A model generated the notes under the pieces. It worked only from the letters and a program-made list of their open reading frames with translations, searched no databases and was not told the origin of the DNA. Positions 42,894 through 52,277 of a stretch of DNA of 64,000 bases are shown one piece after another; positions within the stretch are counted from its first letter, which is position 1; every line of letters begins with the position of its first letter. Both the position numbers and the translations under genes were made by a program. The DNA lies in contig OZ246946.1 in assembly GCA_965232015.1 (NCBI GenBank), forward strand, positions 2,914,001-2,978,000, read 5' to 3'. The DNA comes from JAJEAO01 sp963667635. GTDB lineage: Bacteria; Acidobacteriota; Vicinamibacteria; Marinacidobacterales; Marinacidobacteraceae.

Positions 42894-45377
42894 GTGCTCC
42901 GCGTCCCGCCCGTCGCCGTCGTCGCGATCGCGCTGACGGCCGGGTTCGCGGAGGCGCAGATGAGCCCGCTGCGCTTTCCGCCGGTGGCCGGGGGACAGAT
43001 CCGGGTGGAGAACTACCTCGTGCCCCGCGTCACCGCGTGGCCCGCCTACCCGGCGTGGTCCCCCGACGGCCGCGAGATCGCGTTCGCGCTGGACGGCCGG
43101 ATCTGGGCGGTCCCGGTCGAAGGCGGGATCGCGCGCCAGATCACCGGCGGGCCGGACGATCCGGGTGCGGCCTACGACTTCGAGCCGGACTGGGATCCGG
43201 ACGGCCGGTCGCTGGTCTTTTCCCGGGACCTGGACGGCAACCTCGACATCTACCGGGTCTCGGCGGCGGGCGGGGCGCCGATACGGCTCACTGAAGATCC
43301 CGCCATGGACTTCCATCCGCGGGCGGGTCCCGGCGGGCGGGTGGTGTACGCGGCGGCCGGATCGGGCAGCTTCGACATCCGCTCGGTCGCCAGCGACGGA
43401 ACCGACACGCTGGTCTGGGGGGGCGGCTCCAACGAGATCCAGCCGGATCCAGGCCCCGGTTTCGCGCTCGGAGGCCCCGGAGACTTCGTGGTCGCGGTCT
43501 CGAACCGGTCCGATTTCCCCGGCACCGGGGGGCTGTTCCGGGTCGAGGGCCCGGGGGACTCGAGCGAGCTCCACGTCGAGGAGACGACCTTCCGCACCCG
43601 TCCGGCGGTCTCTCCGGACGGGCGGCTGATCGCCTTCGCCTCGGACATCCGCGGCAGCTACGACCTGTTCCTGCTGCCCGCCGAGGGCGGCGTCCCCTTC
43701 CGGCTGACGCGCGACGACCGCTGGGACGAACGGGATCCGGCGTGGTCCCCGGACGGGGAGCAGCTCGTGTTCACCACGAACCGGGATGGACGGCCGCGCC
43801 TCCAGCGAGTCGGCGTCCACGGCGGCGGAGTCCACGCGGTGGAGCTCGCCCGGCTCGACCGCGCCGGCCCGAGGTGGGGGCGGCTGCGGGTCCGGCCGAG
43901 CCTCGCGGCGCGGGCGACGGTGCTGGGTTCCGACGGCCGCGCCCACGCGCCGAGGGGCGCCTTCCGCCGGATCGTCTCCTACACCGAGACCCACTACTTC
44001 CACGCCTCCGGCGAGTTCGTGGTCGAGCTGCCGCCCGGCCCGGCCACGGTGCGCTTGAAGCGAGGCGTCGAGTTCCTGCCCTGGGAGCGCCAGGTCGAGA
44101 TCACGGCGGGCGAGGAGACGGTCGTCACGGCGGAGCTGGAGCGGTTCACCGATCGCGCTTCCGACGGCTGGCATTCCGGGGACACGCACGTCCACGACCT
44201 CCACGCCGGGGATCTCCGGATCACTCCCGGCGATCTGGTGGCGCAGGCGGAGGCCGAGGCGGTGCGCGTCGTCCACGCCCTGATCCATGTGGACGGATCC
44301 CGCACGATGGGGGATCCGGAACGGTTCGTCGCCGGCCCCCACCCCGCCTCCACCGAGCACATCCGGCTGCGCTACGGACAGGAATACCGGATGCCGTTCG
44401 GGCACCGCACCTTTCTGAACCCCGAACGCCTCTTCCATCCGCTGGCGACCGGAGTGCGGGGCACAGCCCGGGAAGCGCCGTTTCCGCCGCTGTTCGACTA
44501 CATCCGACGCCTTCGGGCCGAGCAGGGAGAACAGGTGGTCGTCGGGATGCCGCACCCCTACTGGGGGTATCTGGCCGAGGGCGAAAGGTTTGAGGGCGAC
44601 TCCCCGTCCGAGATCCCGCTGGATGCGGTGCTGGGCGTCGCCGACTTCTTCGACATCAACTGCATCCCCAGCTCCGAGATCGGCGCCGCGGCGATCTACG
44701 CCCGGCTGCTGAACGCCGGCGCCCGCCTCGCCGCGGCGGGCGGATCGGACACCTTCTCGGACACCGCCCGTGACCCGCCGCTCGGCACCGGACGAACCTA
44801 CGTCCGGGTCGAAGGCGATTTCTCGATCGAAGCGTGGGACGCCGGGCTGCGGGCGGGCCGGAGTTTCTCCACGAACGGTCCTCTGCTCGAGCTCACGGTC
44901 GAGGGCGCCGGGATGGGTGAGGAGCTCCGCCTCGATGGTCCGGGAGAAGTCACGGTCCGGGCGAGAGCGCAGTCGGCGGTCCCGATGGGGCAGCTCTCGG
45001 TGCTGGTGAACGGCGAGGTGTGGCGGGAAGCCGTCGGGGACGCCACCGCCGACCCGGTGTCGGAATCGCCCTTCGAACTGGAGATTTCCGGCGAACTGCC
45101 GCTGAGCGACAGCGCCTGGATCGCGGTCCGCGCCGAGGGGCCGAACTCGCCGTGGACGACCGACATCGGCCTGTTCGCCCACTCGACGCCGGTGTACGCC
45201 GTCGTCGGCGGCCGGCCGATCGTCGTGGAGGAGGATCGCGCCTACATCGAGGCGACCATCGAGGACTTCGGAGCGGCGATGGGGCGGCGGAACGACTGGC
45301 TCGACGAGGCGCAGCGGGACCTCGTTCTCGCCGGGGTGGAGGAGGCGCTCGGACGCATCCGCGCTCTCCGGCGTTGA
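42894..45377 (+). CDS. Secreted TolB-like propeller fused to CehA/McbA-type metallohydrolase
   Basis: The 827-residue protein (GTG start) has a short signal peptide (cleavage near AEAQ). Then comes an N-terminal beta-propeller with PD40 repeats (PAWSPDGREIAFALDG, DPAWSPDGEQLVFTTN). A beta linker leads to a PHP-like metallohydrolase of the CehA/McbA family beginning WHSGDTHVHDLHAGD near residue 425, with GMPHPYWGY and AAGGSDTFSD further on. A beta-sandwich closes the protein. CehA-like enzymes hydrolyse esters or amides; this substrate is unknown. The stop overlaps the next gene's TTG start. Confidence 0.83.
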   Translation: MLRVPPVAVVAIALTAGFAEAQMSPLRFPPVAGGQIRVENYLVPRVTAWPAYPAWSPDGREIAFALDGRIWAVPVEGGIARQITGGPDDPGAAYDFEPDWDPDGRSLVFSRDLDGNLDIYRVSAAGGAPIRLTEDPAMDFHPRAGPGGRVVYAAAGSGSFDIRSVASDGTDTLVWGGGSNEIQPDPGPGFALGGPGDFVVAVSNRSDFPGTGGLFRVEGPGDSSELHVEETTFRTRPAVSPDGRLIAFASDIRGSYDLFLLPAEGGVPFRLTRDDRWDERDPAWSPDGEQLVFTTNRDGRPRLQRVGVHGGGVHAVELARLDRAGPRWGRLRVRPSLAARATVLGSDGRAHAPRGAFRRIVSYTETHYFHASGEFVVELPPGPATVRLKRGVEFLPWERQVEITAGEETVVTAELERFTDRASDGWHSGDTHVHDLHAGDLRITPGDLVAQAEAEAVRVVHALIHVDGSRTMGDPERFVAGPHPASTEHIRLRYGQEYRMPFGHRTFLNPERLFHPLATGVRGTAREAPFPPLFDYIRRLRAEQGEQVVVGMPHPYWGYLAEGERFEGDSPSEIPLDAVLGVADFFDINCIPSSEIGAAAIYARLLNAGARLAAAGGSDTFSDTARDPPLGTGRTYVRVEGDFSIEAWDAGLRAGRSFSTNGPLLELTVEGAGMGEELRLDGPGEVTVRARAQSAVPMGQLSVLVNGEVWREAVGDATADPVSESPFELEISGELPLSDSAWIAVRAEGPNSPWTTDIGLFAHSTPVYAVVGGRPIVVEEDRAYIEATIEDFGAAMGRRNDWLDEAQRDLVLAGVEEALGRIRALRR

Positions 45378-46765
45378 ACCGGCGCGCATCGCACGCCGCC
45401 GACGTGGTGGTGGCGGGGGGCGGCCCCGCCGGAGCTCTCGCGGCGCGGCAGCTCGCGCGCTTCGGGTTCGGGGTCGTCCTCGTCCATTCACCTCGCCGGC
45501 GGAGGCAACACCTCGGCGAGAGCCTCTCGGCCTCGGCGCCGCGACTGCTCGCTTCCTACGGGCTGGAGCTGCCGGAGCCGGTGTACGCCCCCCGACCAGC
45601 CCACCACGTTGTCCGATGGGGCGGCCGGGAGGATCGGATTCCGATGCAGCCGGAGGCGGGCCGCGGCGAGGGACAGCGCCTCGTGCGCCGGGATCGGCTG
45701 GACGAGTGGGCGCTCGACGAAGCGCGCCGGGCCGGAGTCCGCGTCATGGAGGGCTCGGTCGTGGAGGCGGCGATCCAGGCCGACCGCGTCCGGCTGACGA
45801 TCCGTCGGCGGGGCCGTGACGACCTGGCCGCCGAGGGAGCCTTCGCGGTGGACGCCACCGGACGCCGCGGGGCGCTGACCCGGACCGGCCGGGAGCTCCC
45901 GGGATATCGCACGACGGCGATCACGGGGCACTTCCCCCCCGGCGCGCGGGACAGCACCCTGATCGCCTCGTTTGCCGACGGGTGGGTGTGGAGCGCTCCG
46001 GTCGTCGCCGGCCGCCGCGACGTCACCGTGATGCTCGACGCCGCCGAGGCGCGAGACCCCGAAACGGCCTTCCGCGACGCCTTGCGACAGGTCGTCCTCC
46101 AGGGATTCGCTCGGGTGGAGGGGGAAGCCGCGCTGCGCGCCGCCGACGTGACGCCCTACATGGTCGGCGCGGCGCCGGACCGCGAAACCCGGACGATCGC
46201 GGTGGGCGACGCCTCCAGCGCGCTGGATCCGCTCACCGGCCTCGGCGTCATGAAGGCGATGGACTCGGGCCTCACCGCCGCCGTTGCGGTCCGGACCGCG
46301 CTCGACCGTCCCGCCCACGCCCGGCTGGCGTTCGGGTTCCACGAAGACAAGGAGAGGGGCCTCGCCGAGGAATCCGCCGCCCGGACCGCCGGGTTCTACG
46401 CCGAGGAGCGGCGCTTCGCGGACCGCCCGTTCTGGCGGCGCCGCTCCGGGGTCGCGCCGCCCCCCGCGACGGCTCCGCGGATCGAACCGGACACGCCGCT
46501 GACCCCTGCTCGAGGCGCCGCGATCGAGACCCGGGGCGTGCTCGAGAAAGACTGGATCGTCCCCGCCGAAGTCCTCGTCCTTCCCGGCCGCCCCCGCCCC
46601 GCTCACCGTCACGGCGAAATCCTCCTCCCGGATCTCTTCCGCACTGCGGTCGGCGCCGGCTCGGCCGCGCGCACGGTGAGGGCTTTCCCGGCTTCCGAAC
46701 CCGCGACCCGCGCCGCCCTCGCCTGGCTGGTCCGCGAGGGATTCCTCCGACCCAAATCCCGTTGA
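45374..46765 (+). CDS. FAD-dependent oxidoreductase (halogenase/GGR-like)
   Basis: The 463-residue protein has the N-terminal dinucleotide fold VVVAGGGPAGALAARQLA and the second FAD motif IAVGDASSALDPLTGLGVMK. RRDRLDEWALDEA lies between them. This layout is shared by flavin monooxygenases, tryptophan halogenases and geranylgeranyl reductases. The halogenase Trp-containing motif is not evident, so hydroxylation or reduction is more likely. The C-terminal 90 residues include a winged-helix-like tail (TRAALAWLVREGFLRP). The TTG start overlaps the stop of the CehA-like gene (TTGA). Confidence 0.78.
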   Translation: MNRRASHAADVVVAGGGPAGALAARQLARFGFGVVLVHSPRRRRQHLGESLSASAPRLLASYGLELPEPVYAPRPAHHVVRWGGREDRIPMQPEAGRGEGQRLVRRDRLDEWALDEARRAGVRVMEGSVVEAAIQADRVRLTIRRRGRDDLAAEGAFAVDATGRRGALTRTGRELPGYRTTAITGHFPPGARDSTLIASFADGWVWSAPVVAGRRDVTVMLDAAEARDPETAFRDALRQVVLQGFARVEGEAALRAADVTPYMVGAAPDRETRTIAVGDASSALDPLTGLGVMKAMDSGLTAAVAVRTALDRPAHARLAFGFHEDKERGLAEESAARTAGFYAEERRFADRPFWRRRSGVAPPPATAPRIEPDTPLTPARGAAIETRGVLEKDWIVPAEVLVLPGRPRPAHRHGEILLPDLFRTAVGAGSAARTVRAFPASEPATRAALAWLVREGFLRPKSR

Positions 46766-46848
46766 CCCCATCCGCGTCGGTTGCCACCCGCTCGCCCGGC
46801 AGGGCGCGGCGAGTCCTCGCCGCCACCGCGGGCGGTACAACTCGACCC

Positions 46849-47970
46849 GTGCCCGGCCGACCTGCTCGAGTGCCATTCCGCCCCGGGACCGGCGCGCGAC
46901 CGCCCTACCTCGCCGGGCGCGGCGAGGAACAGGAGCTCCTCCGGGAATTCCTGGTTGATCTGGACGCAGGTCTCGCGCCCGGCACCTTGGCCATCCTCTA
47001 CGGCCCGCGCGGAAACGGCAAGACGGCGCTGCTCGGCTGGCTCGAGCGGGAGGCGGGGCGCTCCTTCGGAGTGGCGACCCGGAACGTGCTGCCCACCGAG
47101 ATCCCCGATCCCACCCGGCTGGTGGCCCGACTGCGGCCGACCCGCTGGTACGAGCGACTCACATCGGGAACCGTCGCAGGTGTCGGGCAGTCCCGGGGAT
47201 CCGGCGAGCCGGCGGGCGTCGCGACGGCCCGGGTGCTGGCGGCCACCGCGCGAAGGAAGCCCCTCCTCCTGCTGCTCGACGAGGCGCACCGCCTGAGGCC
47301 GGAAGCAGGAGAGGCGCTCCTGACCGCGGCGCAGCGCGTGGCATCCGAACTCCCGTTTCTGCTGGTCCTCGCGGGAACCCCGGACCTCCGCCCCCACCTG
47401 GGAACCCTCGGAGCGTCGTTCTGGAATCGGGCGGAGAAGATCCGACTGGGGCGGCTGAATTCGGAGGGCGCCGCCAGGGGCTTCGGGGAACCGTTTCGGG
47501 AGGCTGGCGTCCCGGTGGACGCCGCCGCGCTGGACCGGATGGTTCGCGAGAGCCAGCGCTATCCGTACTTCGTTCAGCTCCTCGGAAGGGCGGTGTGGCG
47601 AACGCTGCCCGCTCCACCGGAAGAGCGCCGGGTCACGCCCGAGATCGTCGAAACCGCCCTCGCCGACTTTCGCGCCCAGAAGGACGACTACTACCTCGAC
47701 CGCCTCGAGGAGTTCGAGCGCCTCCGACTGCTCCCGGTGGCGAGCGCCGTGGCGGACGCGTTCGGCGACCGCGACGCACTCAACGCGGCGGAGTTCGACG
47801 CGGCCGTCCGGACCGGACTCGGGGGGCAGACGGACCCGGACGACCTCGGCCGGGCCCGCGCGGAGCTCCGGAACCTGGGCTTCGTCTGGCGGATGCGCGG
47901 ACGACCGGACTGGGAGCCGGGGATCCCGAGTCTCATGGACTTCATGCGGGAGCACACGGGACGGTCCTGA
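46849..47970 (+). CDS. Lone AAA ATPase, paralogue 2
   Basis: The 373-residue protein begins VPGRPARVPFRPGTGARPPY, sharing the family N-terminal signature. It has Walker A YGPRGNGKT, Walker B LLLLLDEAHRL, LVLAGTPDL, and YPYFVQLLGRAVW. The end PDWEPGIPSLMDFMREHT is nearly the same as in the gene at 28097. The start is GTG at 46849 or 46870. It follows the FAD enzyme by 83 bases but seems to be an independent unit. The protein is cytoplasmic, with unknown function. Confidence 0.75.
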   Translation: MPGRPARVPFRPGTGARPPYLAGRGEEQELLREFLVDLDAGLAPGTLAILYGPRGNGKTALLGWLEREAGRSFGVATRNVLPTEIPDPTRLVARLRPTRWYERLTSGTVAGVGQSRGSGEPAGVATARVLAATARRKPLLLLLDEAHRLRPEAGEALLTAAQRVASELPFLLVLAGTPDLRPHLGTLGASFWNRAEKIRLGRLNSEGAARGFGEPFREAGVPVDAAALDRMVRESQRYPYFVQLLGRAVWRTLPAPPEERRVTPEIVETALADFRAQKDDYYLDRLEEFERLRLLPVASAVADAFGDRDALNAAEFDAAVRTGLGGQTDPDDLGRARAELRNLGFVWRMRGRPDWEPGIPSLMDFMREHTGRS

Positions 47971-48059
47971 CGGGCCGCTGCGAGAGATCGCATATCGTCG
48001 CCGTCTCCCGCTGCCGCGTCGCCACGAGGCGCGGCTCATCCATCCGACGGACCCCGATC

Positions 48060-49226
48060 ATGCGACTCCATCCTCTTGCCACCAGCCTCGCCGCCCTCGT
48101 CCTCGGCGCCGCCGTCGTCGCGCCCCCGGCCGCCCCGGCCCAGTCGGCCGGCGGCATCGAGATCGCCGAACCGTTCAAGGTCGGCACGTTCGAAATCTCG
48201 GGAGCACCGACCGTCAGCGTCGTCCTGCGGGACGCGCTGGTGGTCGAAATCGGCGCGGCGAACCGGATGCTGGAGCGCGATCCCCGTTACCCCGCCGTGC
48301 CGGCCCCGGCCGACATGCTCGACCTGATCGCGCGCTACGAGTACGGGGTGCAGCGGCGTCTCTACGAGATCGTGAACCACCTGGCCGAGCAGGAGCTGAT
48401 CCGCCCGGACGGGGCCCCCTTCATCCACGGCGTGGACGAAGTGCGCACTCTCGCTCCCATCCTCTACCCCGGCAAGATCCTGAACGCAGCCGTCAACTTC
48501 TACAGCCACGTGAACGAGACCGGCACCGAGGAGGAGCGGACGGAGGCGCGGCGGCAGCGGCGCGAGAACCGGGGCGTCCCCTATCTGTTCCTGAAGCCCG
48601 CGCGCGGCGCGGTGATCGGCGACGACGACCAGGTGGTCATCCCCTACGGCCGGGACCGCACCGACTGGGAGGTGGAGCTGGGCGCGGTCATCGGCCGGAC
48701 CGCCAAGTACGTCTCGGCCGAGGACGCGCAGGACGTCGTGTTCGGCTACACGGTGACGATCGACGTCTCCGACCGCGGCGGGAGGCCGCCGGGCGGCAAT
48801 CCGCTCACTTCGGACTGGTTCGTCGGGAAGGGGCACGACACCTTCGCCCCGATGGGCCCCTGGATCGTGCCCAAGGAGTTCTACGGGGACCCGATGGAGG
48901 TGTTGCGCCAGACGCTGAGCGTGGGAGGTGAGCAGATGCAGGAGGCGCGCGCCGGCGACATGATCCACACGCTCTGGGAGCTGATCGAGTACGGCTCCTC
49001 CATCATCACTCTCTTCCCGGGTGACGTGATCAACAACGGCACGTCGGGCGGCGTCGGCATGGGGACGGCGGTGCGCGGCGAGCAGCGGTTCCTCCGGCCG
49101 GGGAACCTGATCGAGGCCAGCATTGACGGCATCGGGACGCTGTCGATTCCGGTGGTCGGCGAAGAGGAGCCGCCCGCAGGGACGGGAGCGCGCCTGCCCC
49201 CGGTGAGGTCGTACCGGCCGCAGTAG
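48060..49226 (+). CDS. Secreted fumarylacetoacetate hydrolase-family protein
   Basis: The 388-residue protein has a signal peptide (LATSLAALVLGAAVVAPPA). The FAH fold follows, with LYPGKILNAAVNFYSHVNE, YLFLKPARGAVIG, DWEVELGAVIGRTAKYV and VFGYTVTIDVSDRG. The metal-binding Glu/Glu/Asp set is visible. Family members cleave C-C bonds or hydrolyse or tautomerise 2-keto acids. Export of this fold is unusual. The N-terminal 60 residues also carry a region seen in FAH domain 1. No obvious partner gene. Confidence 0.83.
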   Translation: MRLHPLATSLAALVLGAAVVAPPAAPAQSAGGIEIAEPFKVGTFEISGAPTVSVVLRDALVVEIGAANRMLERDPRYPAVPAPADMLDLIARYEYGVQRRLYEIVNHLAEQELIRPDGAPFIHGVDEVRTLAPILYPGKILNAAVNFYSHVNETGTEEERTEARRQRRENRGVPYLFLKPARGAVIGDDDQVVIPYGRDRTDWEVELGAVIGRTAKYVSAEDAQDVVFGYTVTIDVSDRGGRPPGGNPLTSDWFVGKGHDTFAPMGPWIVPKEFYGDPMEVLRQTLSVGGEQMQEARAGDMIHTLWELIEYGSSIITLFPGDVINNGTSGGVGMGTAVRGEQRFLRPGNLIEASIDGIGTLSIPVVGEEEPPAGTGARLPPVRSYRPQ

Positions 49227-49347
49227 CAGCGACCCCGTCGGCGCCCTCGATCCGGGGCGCATCCAACCCCCGGCGGTTCGCCTGGTCGAGCGAACCGGCG
49301 GGATTTGCGGAAGAGCAGGCCATGGTGTTGCGAATGCGGCATCGCAA

Positions 49348-49392
49348 TCGTTGCGTATCTGTCATTCAAGTCGTTGCGCATCTATCATTGAA
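49348..49392. repeat. Two imperfect 22-bp direct repeats upstream of the DUF4143 gene
   Basis: TCGTTGCGTATCTGTCATTC plus AA (49348-49369) and TCGTTGCGCATCTATCATTG plus AA (49371-49392) match at 19 of 22 positions, spaced 23 bases. The stretch is more AT-rich than its surroundings. They may be operator sites controlling the gene that starts about 30 bases later. Confidence 0.6.
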
Positions 49393-49417
49393 CGAGTAGC
49401 ATCCGGTTCCCGAGAGG

Positions 49418-50689
49418 CTGCCCACGCTGTCCCAGACTTGGAGTTATCGCCCCCGGATCGCTGACCGGGAGCTCCGCGACCGCCTGGCGGCGGCGGGCGC
49501 GGTTCTGGTCGAGGGGGCGCGAGCCTCGGGAAAGACCGAGACGGGAAGGCGGGCGGCGGCGAGCGAGGTTCTGCTCGATGTCGATCACGCGGCGCGCGAG
49601 GCGGCTGCGGTGGACCCATCGTTCGTTCTGAGAGGGGCGGAGCCGCGGCTGGTGGACGAATGGCAAGTCGCGCCCGTCCTCTGGAACCAGGTGCGGCGCC
49701 TGGTGGACGAGCGCCGACGGCGCGGGCAGTTCATCCTCACGGGTTCGGCTGTCCCTCCGGACCACACCACCCGTCACATCGGCGCCGGCCGGATCAGCCG
49801 CCTCCGGCTCCGTCCCATGTCGCTCTTCGAACTCGGACGCTCGACCGGCGAGGTCTCGCTGGCGGCCCTCCTGGACGGCGTTCCTCCCGGCGCGGGCAGG
49901 ACGGAGCGCGGTGTGGAGCGGCTGGCGGAGCGGATCTCCCTGGGGGGCTGGCCCGGACATCTGGACGTTCCCCCGACGGGCGCCCTGATTGCCAATCGGG
50001 ACTACATGGAGGACATCTGCCGAGCGGATCTCGAACGGGTTGACGGAGTCCGTCGCGATCCGGAACGAGTGCGCCGATTCCTCCAGTCCCTCGCCCGCAA
50101 CGTGGCCACGACGGCTTCGCTGGCGACGATCGCCCGCGATGTCGGGAGACCTGAAGGCGCGCTGGCCCCGGCCACCACGCGTCGTTACATGGCGGCGCTC
50201 GAGCGACTCATGGTTGTGGAGAACCAACCTCCGTGGACCCCCCGGCTCCGCTCCCGTTCCCGCCTCCGAACCGCGCCGAAGAGGCACTTCGTGGATCCCT
50301 CGCTCGCCGTCGCCGCCCTGAACGCGAGCCCGGCGCACCTCCTCCGCGACTTCGAGTGGTTCGGTTTCCTCTTCGAGTCCATGATCGTCCGCGACCTGCG
50401 GGTGTATGCCCAGAGTGCGGGAGCGCGGGTGTTCCACTACCGGGACAACACCGGGCTCGAAGTGGACGCCATCGTGGAAGCCGGCCCCGGGTGCTGGGCC
50501 GCCTTCGAGATCAAGTTGGGTGTGGCTCGTGTGGAAGCCGCGGCGGTCTCACTCCTGCGGTTCGCCGAACGGGTGGACACGCGGGCGCTCGGACCACCGG
50601 CGGCGCTCGGCGTCATCGTGGGAAGCGGCTACGGCTACCGGCGACCGGATGGGGTCTCGGTGATTCCCTGCGGCGCCCTCGGACCATGA
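49418..50689 (+). CDS. DUF4143-type ATP-binding protein, probable CTG start
   Basis: The frame opens after a TAG at 49397, and the family's N-terminal ATPase part is clearly coded: YRPRIADREL, then VLVEGARASGKTETGRR (Walker A) and EPRLVDEWQVAPVLWNQVRR. Later come the AAA_14 hallmark GQFILTGSAVPP, the DUF4143 helical region and a nuclease-like C-terminus (FHYRDNTGLEVDAIVEAG, AFEIKLG). No ATG, GTG or TTG occurs in frame before GTG 49610, which lies after Walker A. CTG at 49418 (giving LPTLSQTW) or 49427 is therefore the likely start. About 423 residues. The role is unknown; such ATPases are often strain-variable. Confidence 0.75.
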   Translation: MPTLSQTWSYRPRIADRELRDRLAAAGAVLVEGARASGKTETGRRAAASEVLLDVDHAAREAAAVDPSFVLRGAEPRLVDEWQVAPVLWNQVRRLVDERRRRGQFILTGSAVPPDHTTRHIGAGRISRLRLRPMSLFELGRSTGEVSLAALLDGVPPGAGRTERGVERLAERISLGGWPGHLDVPPTGALIANRDYMEDICRADLERVDGVRRDPERVRRFLQSLARNVATTASLATIARDVGRPEGALAPATTRRYMAALERLMVVENQPPWTPRLRSRSRLRTAPKRHFVDPSLAVAALNASPAHLLRDFEWFGFLFESMIVRDLRVYAQSAGARVFHYRDNTGLEVDAIVEAGPGCWAAFEIKLGVARVEAAAVSLLRFAERVDTRALGPPAALGVIVGSGYGYRRPDGVSVIPCGALGP

Positions 50690-50743
50690 CCGGGTGAGCC
50701 CTTCCAGCCGTTCCCGCCCCGGATCTCCCCGGGTAGGGTCCGA

Positions 50744-51005
50744 GCAGCCTGTGGACAAAGTCACGCGGCATTCGAGCGGCGATGCATCCCGCCTGGCCCC
50801 CACCGGGAGAACTGGCGCGCCCCTCCGCCCCCCCACCGGGAGAACTGGCGCTCCGGGGCGCTCTTCGTTGCGCATCGGTCGGAATACACCCGGTATTCCT
50901 CCCTCGCGCGCCGCCCCCACCGGGAGAACTGGGTCAGCCGGGCGCCGCCCCCACCGGGAGAACTGGGCCACTCTCGGTGCTCACGCGACTTCATCCACAG
51001 GCTGC
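50744..51005. repeat. Repeat cluster bounded by 19-bp inverted repeats
   Basis: GCAGCCTGTGGACAAAGTC (50744-50762) and GACTTCATCCACAGGCTGC (50987-51005) are inverted copies with 17 of 19 matches; weaker matching continues inward. Between them lie four direct copies of CCCACCGGGAGAACTGG at 50799, 50832, 50916 and 50950. This accounts for most of the roughly 370-base gap 50690-51062, with no gene inside. The structure resembles a MITE. Confidence 0.85.
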
Positions 51006-51062
51006 GAGGGGTCCACGCCCGAGGAAGTCACCTCGTCCCCGAGCGGAACCCGAAGGAAGAAG

Positions 51063-52277
51063 ATGAGGATCAGGATGTCAACCAGACTCGCCAGGACGGC
51101 CGCCGTGGCGGCGCTCGCCGCCGCGCTCGGCCTGCTCGCCACGACGGTTGCCGCCCGGGAAGCCAACACCGCCGCCGAGCTTCAGGCGGCGATCGAGGGC
51201 GTCCAGACTCCGAACCGGGCGGGACTCGGAGTGCTCACGCTGGCGGAGGTCATGGCCCGCTTGGGAGTTCCCGGGATCAGCGTGGCCGTCATCCGCGATT
51301 TCGACGTGCATTGGGCGAAGGGCTACGGCATCGCCGATGTGGAGAGCGGCGCCCCGGTGGATGTCGAGACCCTGTTCCAGGCGGCGTCCATCAGCAAACC
51401 GGTCACGGCGACCGCGGTGATGGTGGCCGTGGAAGAAGGACGCCTCTCGCTCGACGACGACATCAACGGGGTCCTCTCTTCGTGGCAGCTTCCCGGCGAC
51501 GGCTTCACCGAAGAGCGTCCGGTCACGCCGCGCCTCCTCCTCAGCCACACCGCCGGCCTGGGAGACGGCCACGGCTTCCCCGGTTACGCACCCGGCGACT
51601 TCCGACCCACGCCCGTCCAGATCCTGAACGGCGAAGAGCCGTCCAATGTGGGCGCGGTGACGATGGTGCGGCCCCCGCTCACTGCGATGCAGTATTCCGG
51701 CGGCGGCACCACGATCATCCAGCTCGCGCTGACCGACCTCTACGGCCAACCCTTCCCCGACCTGATGCGGCGGCTGGTCCTCGAACCCGTCGGGATGACG
51801 GCGAGCACGTTCGCGCAGCCGCTCCCACCCGACCGCGACGCGAACGCCGCCCGCGCCCACGGCCGCGGCGAAGCCATGGGCGAGGCCAAATGGCATGTCT
51901 ATGCGGCAGCGGCCGCCGCCGGGCTCTGGACGAATGCGCGCGATCTCGCCCGCTTCGCCATCGAGATCCAGCGAGCGCTGCGGGGCGACCCGGATCGCGT
52001 CGTCAGCCGATCATCCGCGGAGACGATGACGAGTCCGGTCGGCGTCGGAGGCTTCGGGGTCGGGTTCGCGATCGCCCGCGAGGGGCAGGGCTGGTACTTC
52101 AGTCACTCGGGCGGGAACTGGGGCTTCACCTGCTATCTGATCGCGCACAGGGTCAAGGGCTACGGCGCGGTCGTTATGACGAACGCCTCGGGCGGAAACG
52201 CCGTCTTTCCGGAGGTCGTGGAGCGGGTGCAGCGCGCCTACGGGTGGGACGCACTGGACGAGCCAACTCTTCGGTGA
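51063..52277 (+). CDS. Secreted class C beta-lactamase-type serine hydrolase
   Basis: The 404-residue protein starts at ATG 51063 (AGGAAGAAG upstream) with a signal peptide (STRLARTAAVAALAAALGL). The penicillin-binding fold has the catalytic SISK (in QAASISKPVT) and a Tyr motif YSGGG. The KTG-equivalent is HSGGN. This pattern is typical of class C-like hydrolases and esterases (EstB/LACTB type) rather than true AmpC. It acts in the periplasm or outside. Its 3' end overlaps a broken frame on the other strand. Confidence 0.85.
   Translation: MRIRMSTRLARTAAVAALAAALGLLATTVAAREANTAAELQAAIEGVQTPNRAGLGVLTLAEVMARLGVPGISVAVIRDFDVHWAKGYGIADVESGAPVDVETLFQAASISKPVTATAVMVAVEEGRLSLDDDINGVLSSWQLPGDGFTEERPVTPRLLLSHTAGLGDGHGFPGYAPGDFRPTPVQILNGEEPSNVGAVTMVRPPLTAMQYSGGGTTIIQLALTDLYGQPFPDLMRRLVLEPVGMTASTFAQPLPPDRDANAARAHGRGEAMGEAKWHVYAAAAAAGLWTNARDLARFAIEIQRALRGDPDRVVSRSSAETMTSPVGVGGFGVGFAIAREGQGWYFSHSGGNWGFTCYLIAHRVKGYGAVVMTNASGGNAVFPEVVERVQRAYGWDALDEPTLR

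Noticed and set aside
42763..45491. Long minus-strand open frame opposite the CehA-like gene
   Set aside because: Arg/Gly/Pro-rich, no motif, and fully antisense to a protein with clear domains.
50798..50967. Possible CRISPR array of four 17-18-bp repeats
   Set aside because: Spacing is irregular (33, 84 and 34 bases), the intervening DNA contains the same repeat family's pieces, and no cas gene is near.
50744..51005. Replication origin, because of two DnaA-box-like sequences
   Set aside because: Only two near-matches exist, they coincide with the ends of a repeat unit, and no dnaA, dnaN or AT-rich unwinding region is present.
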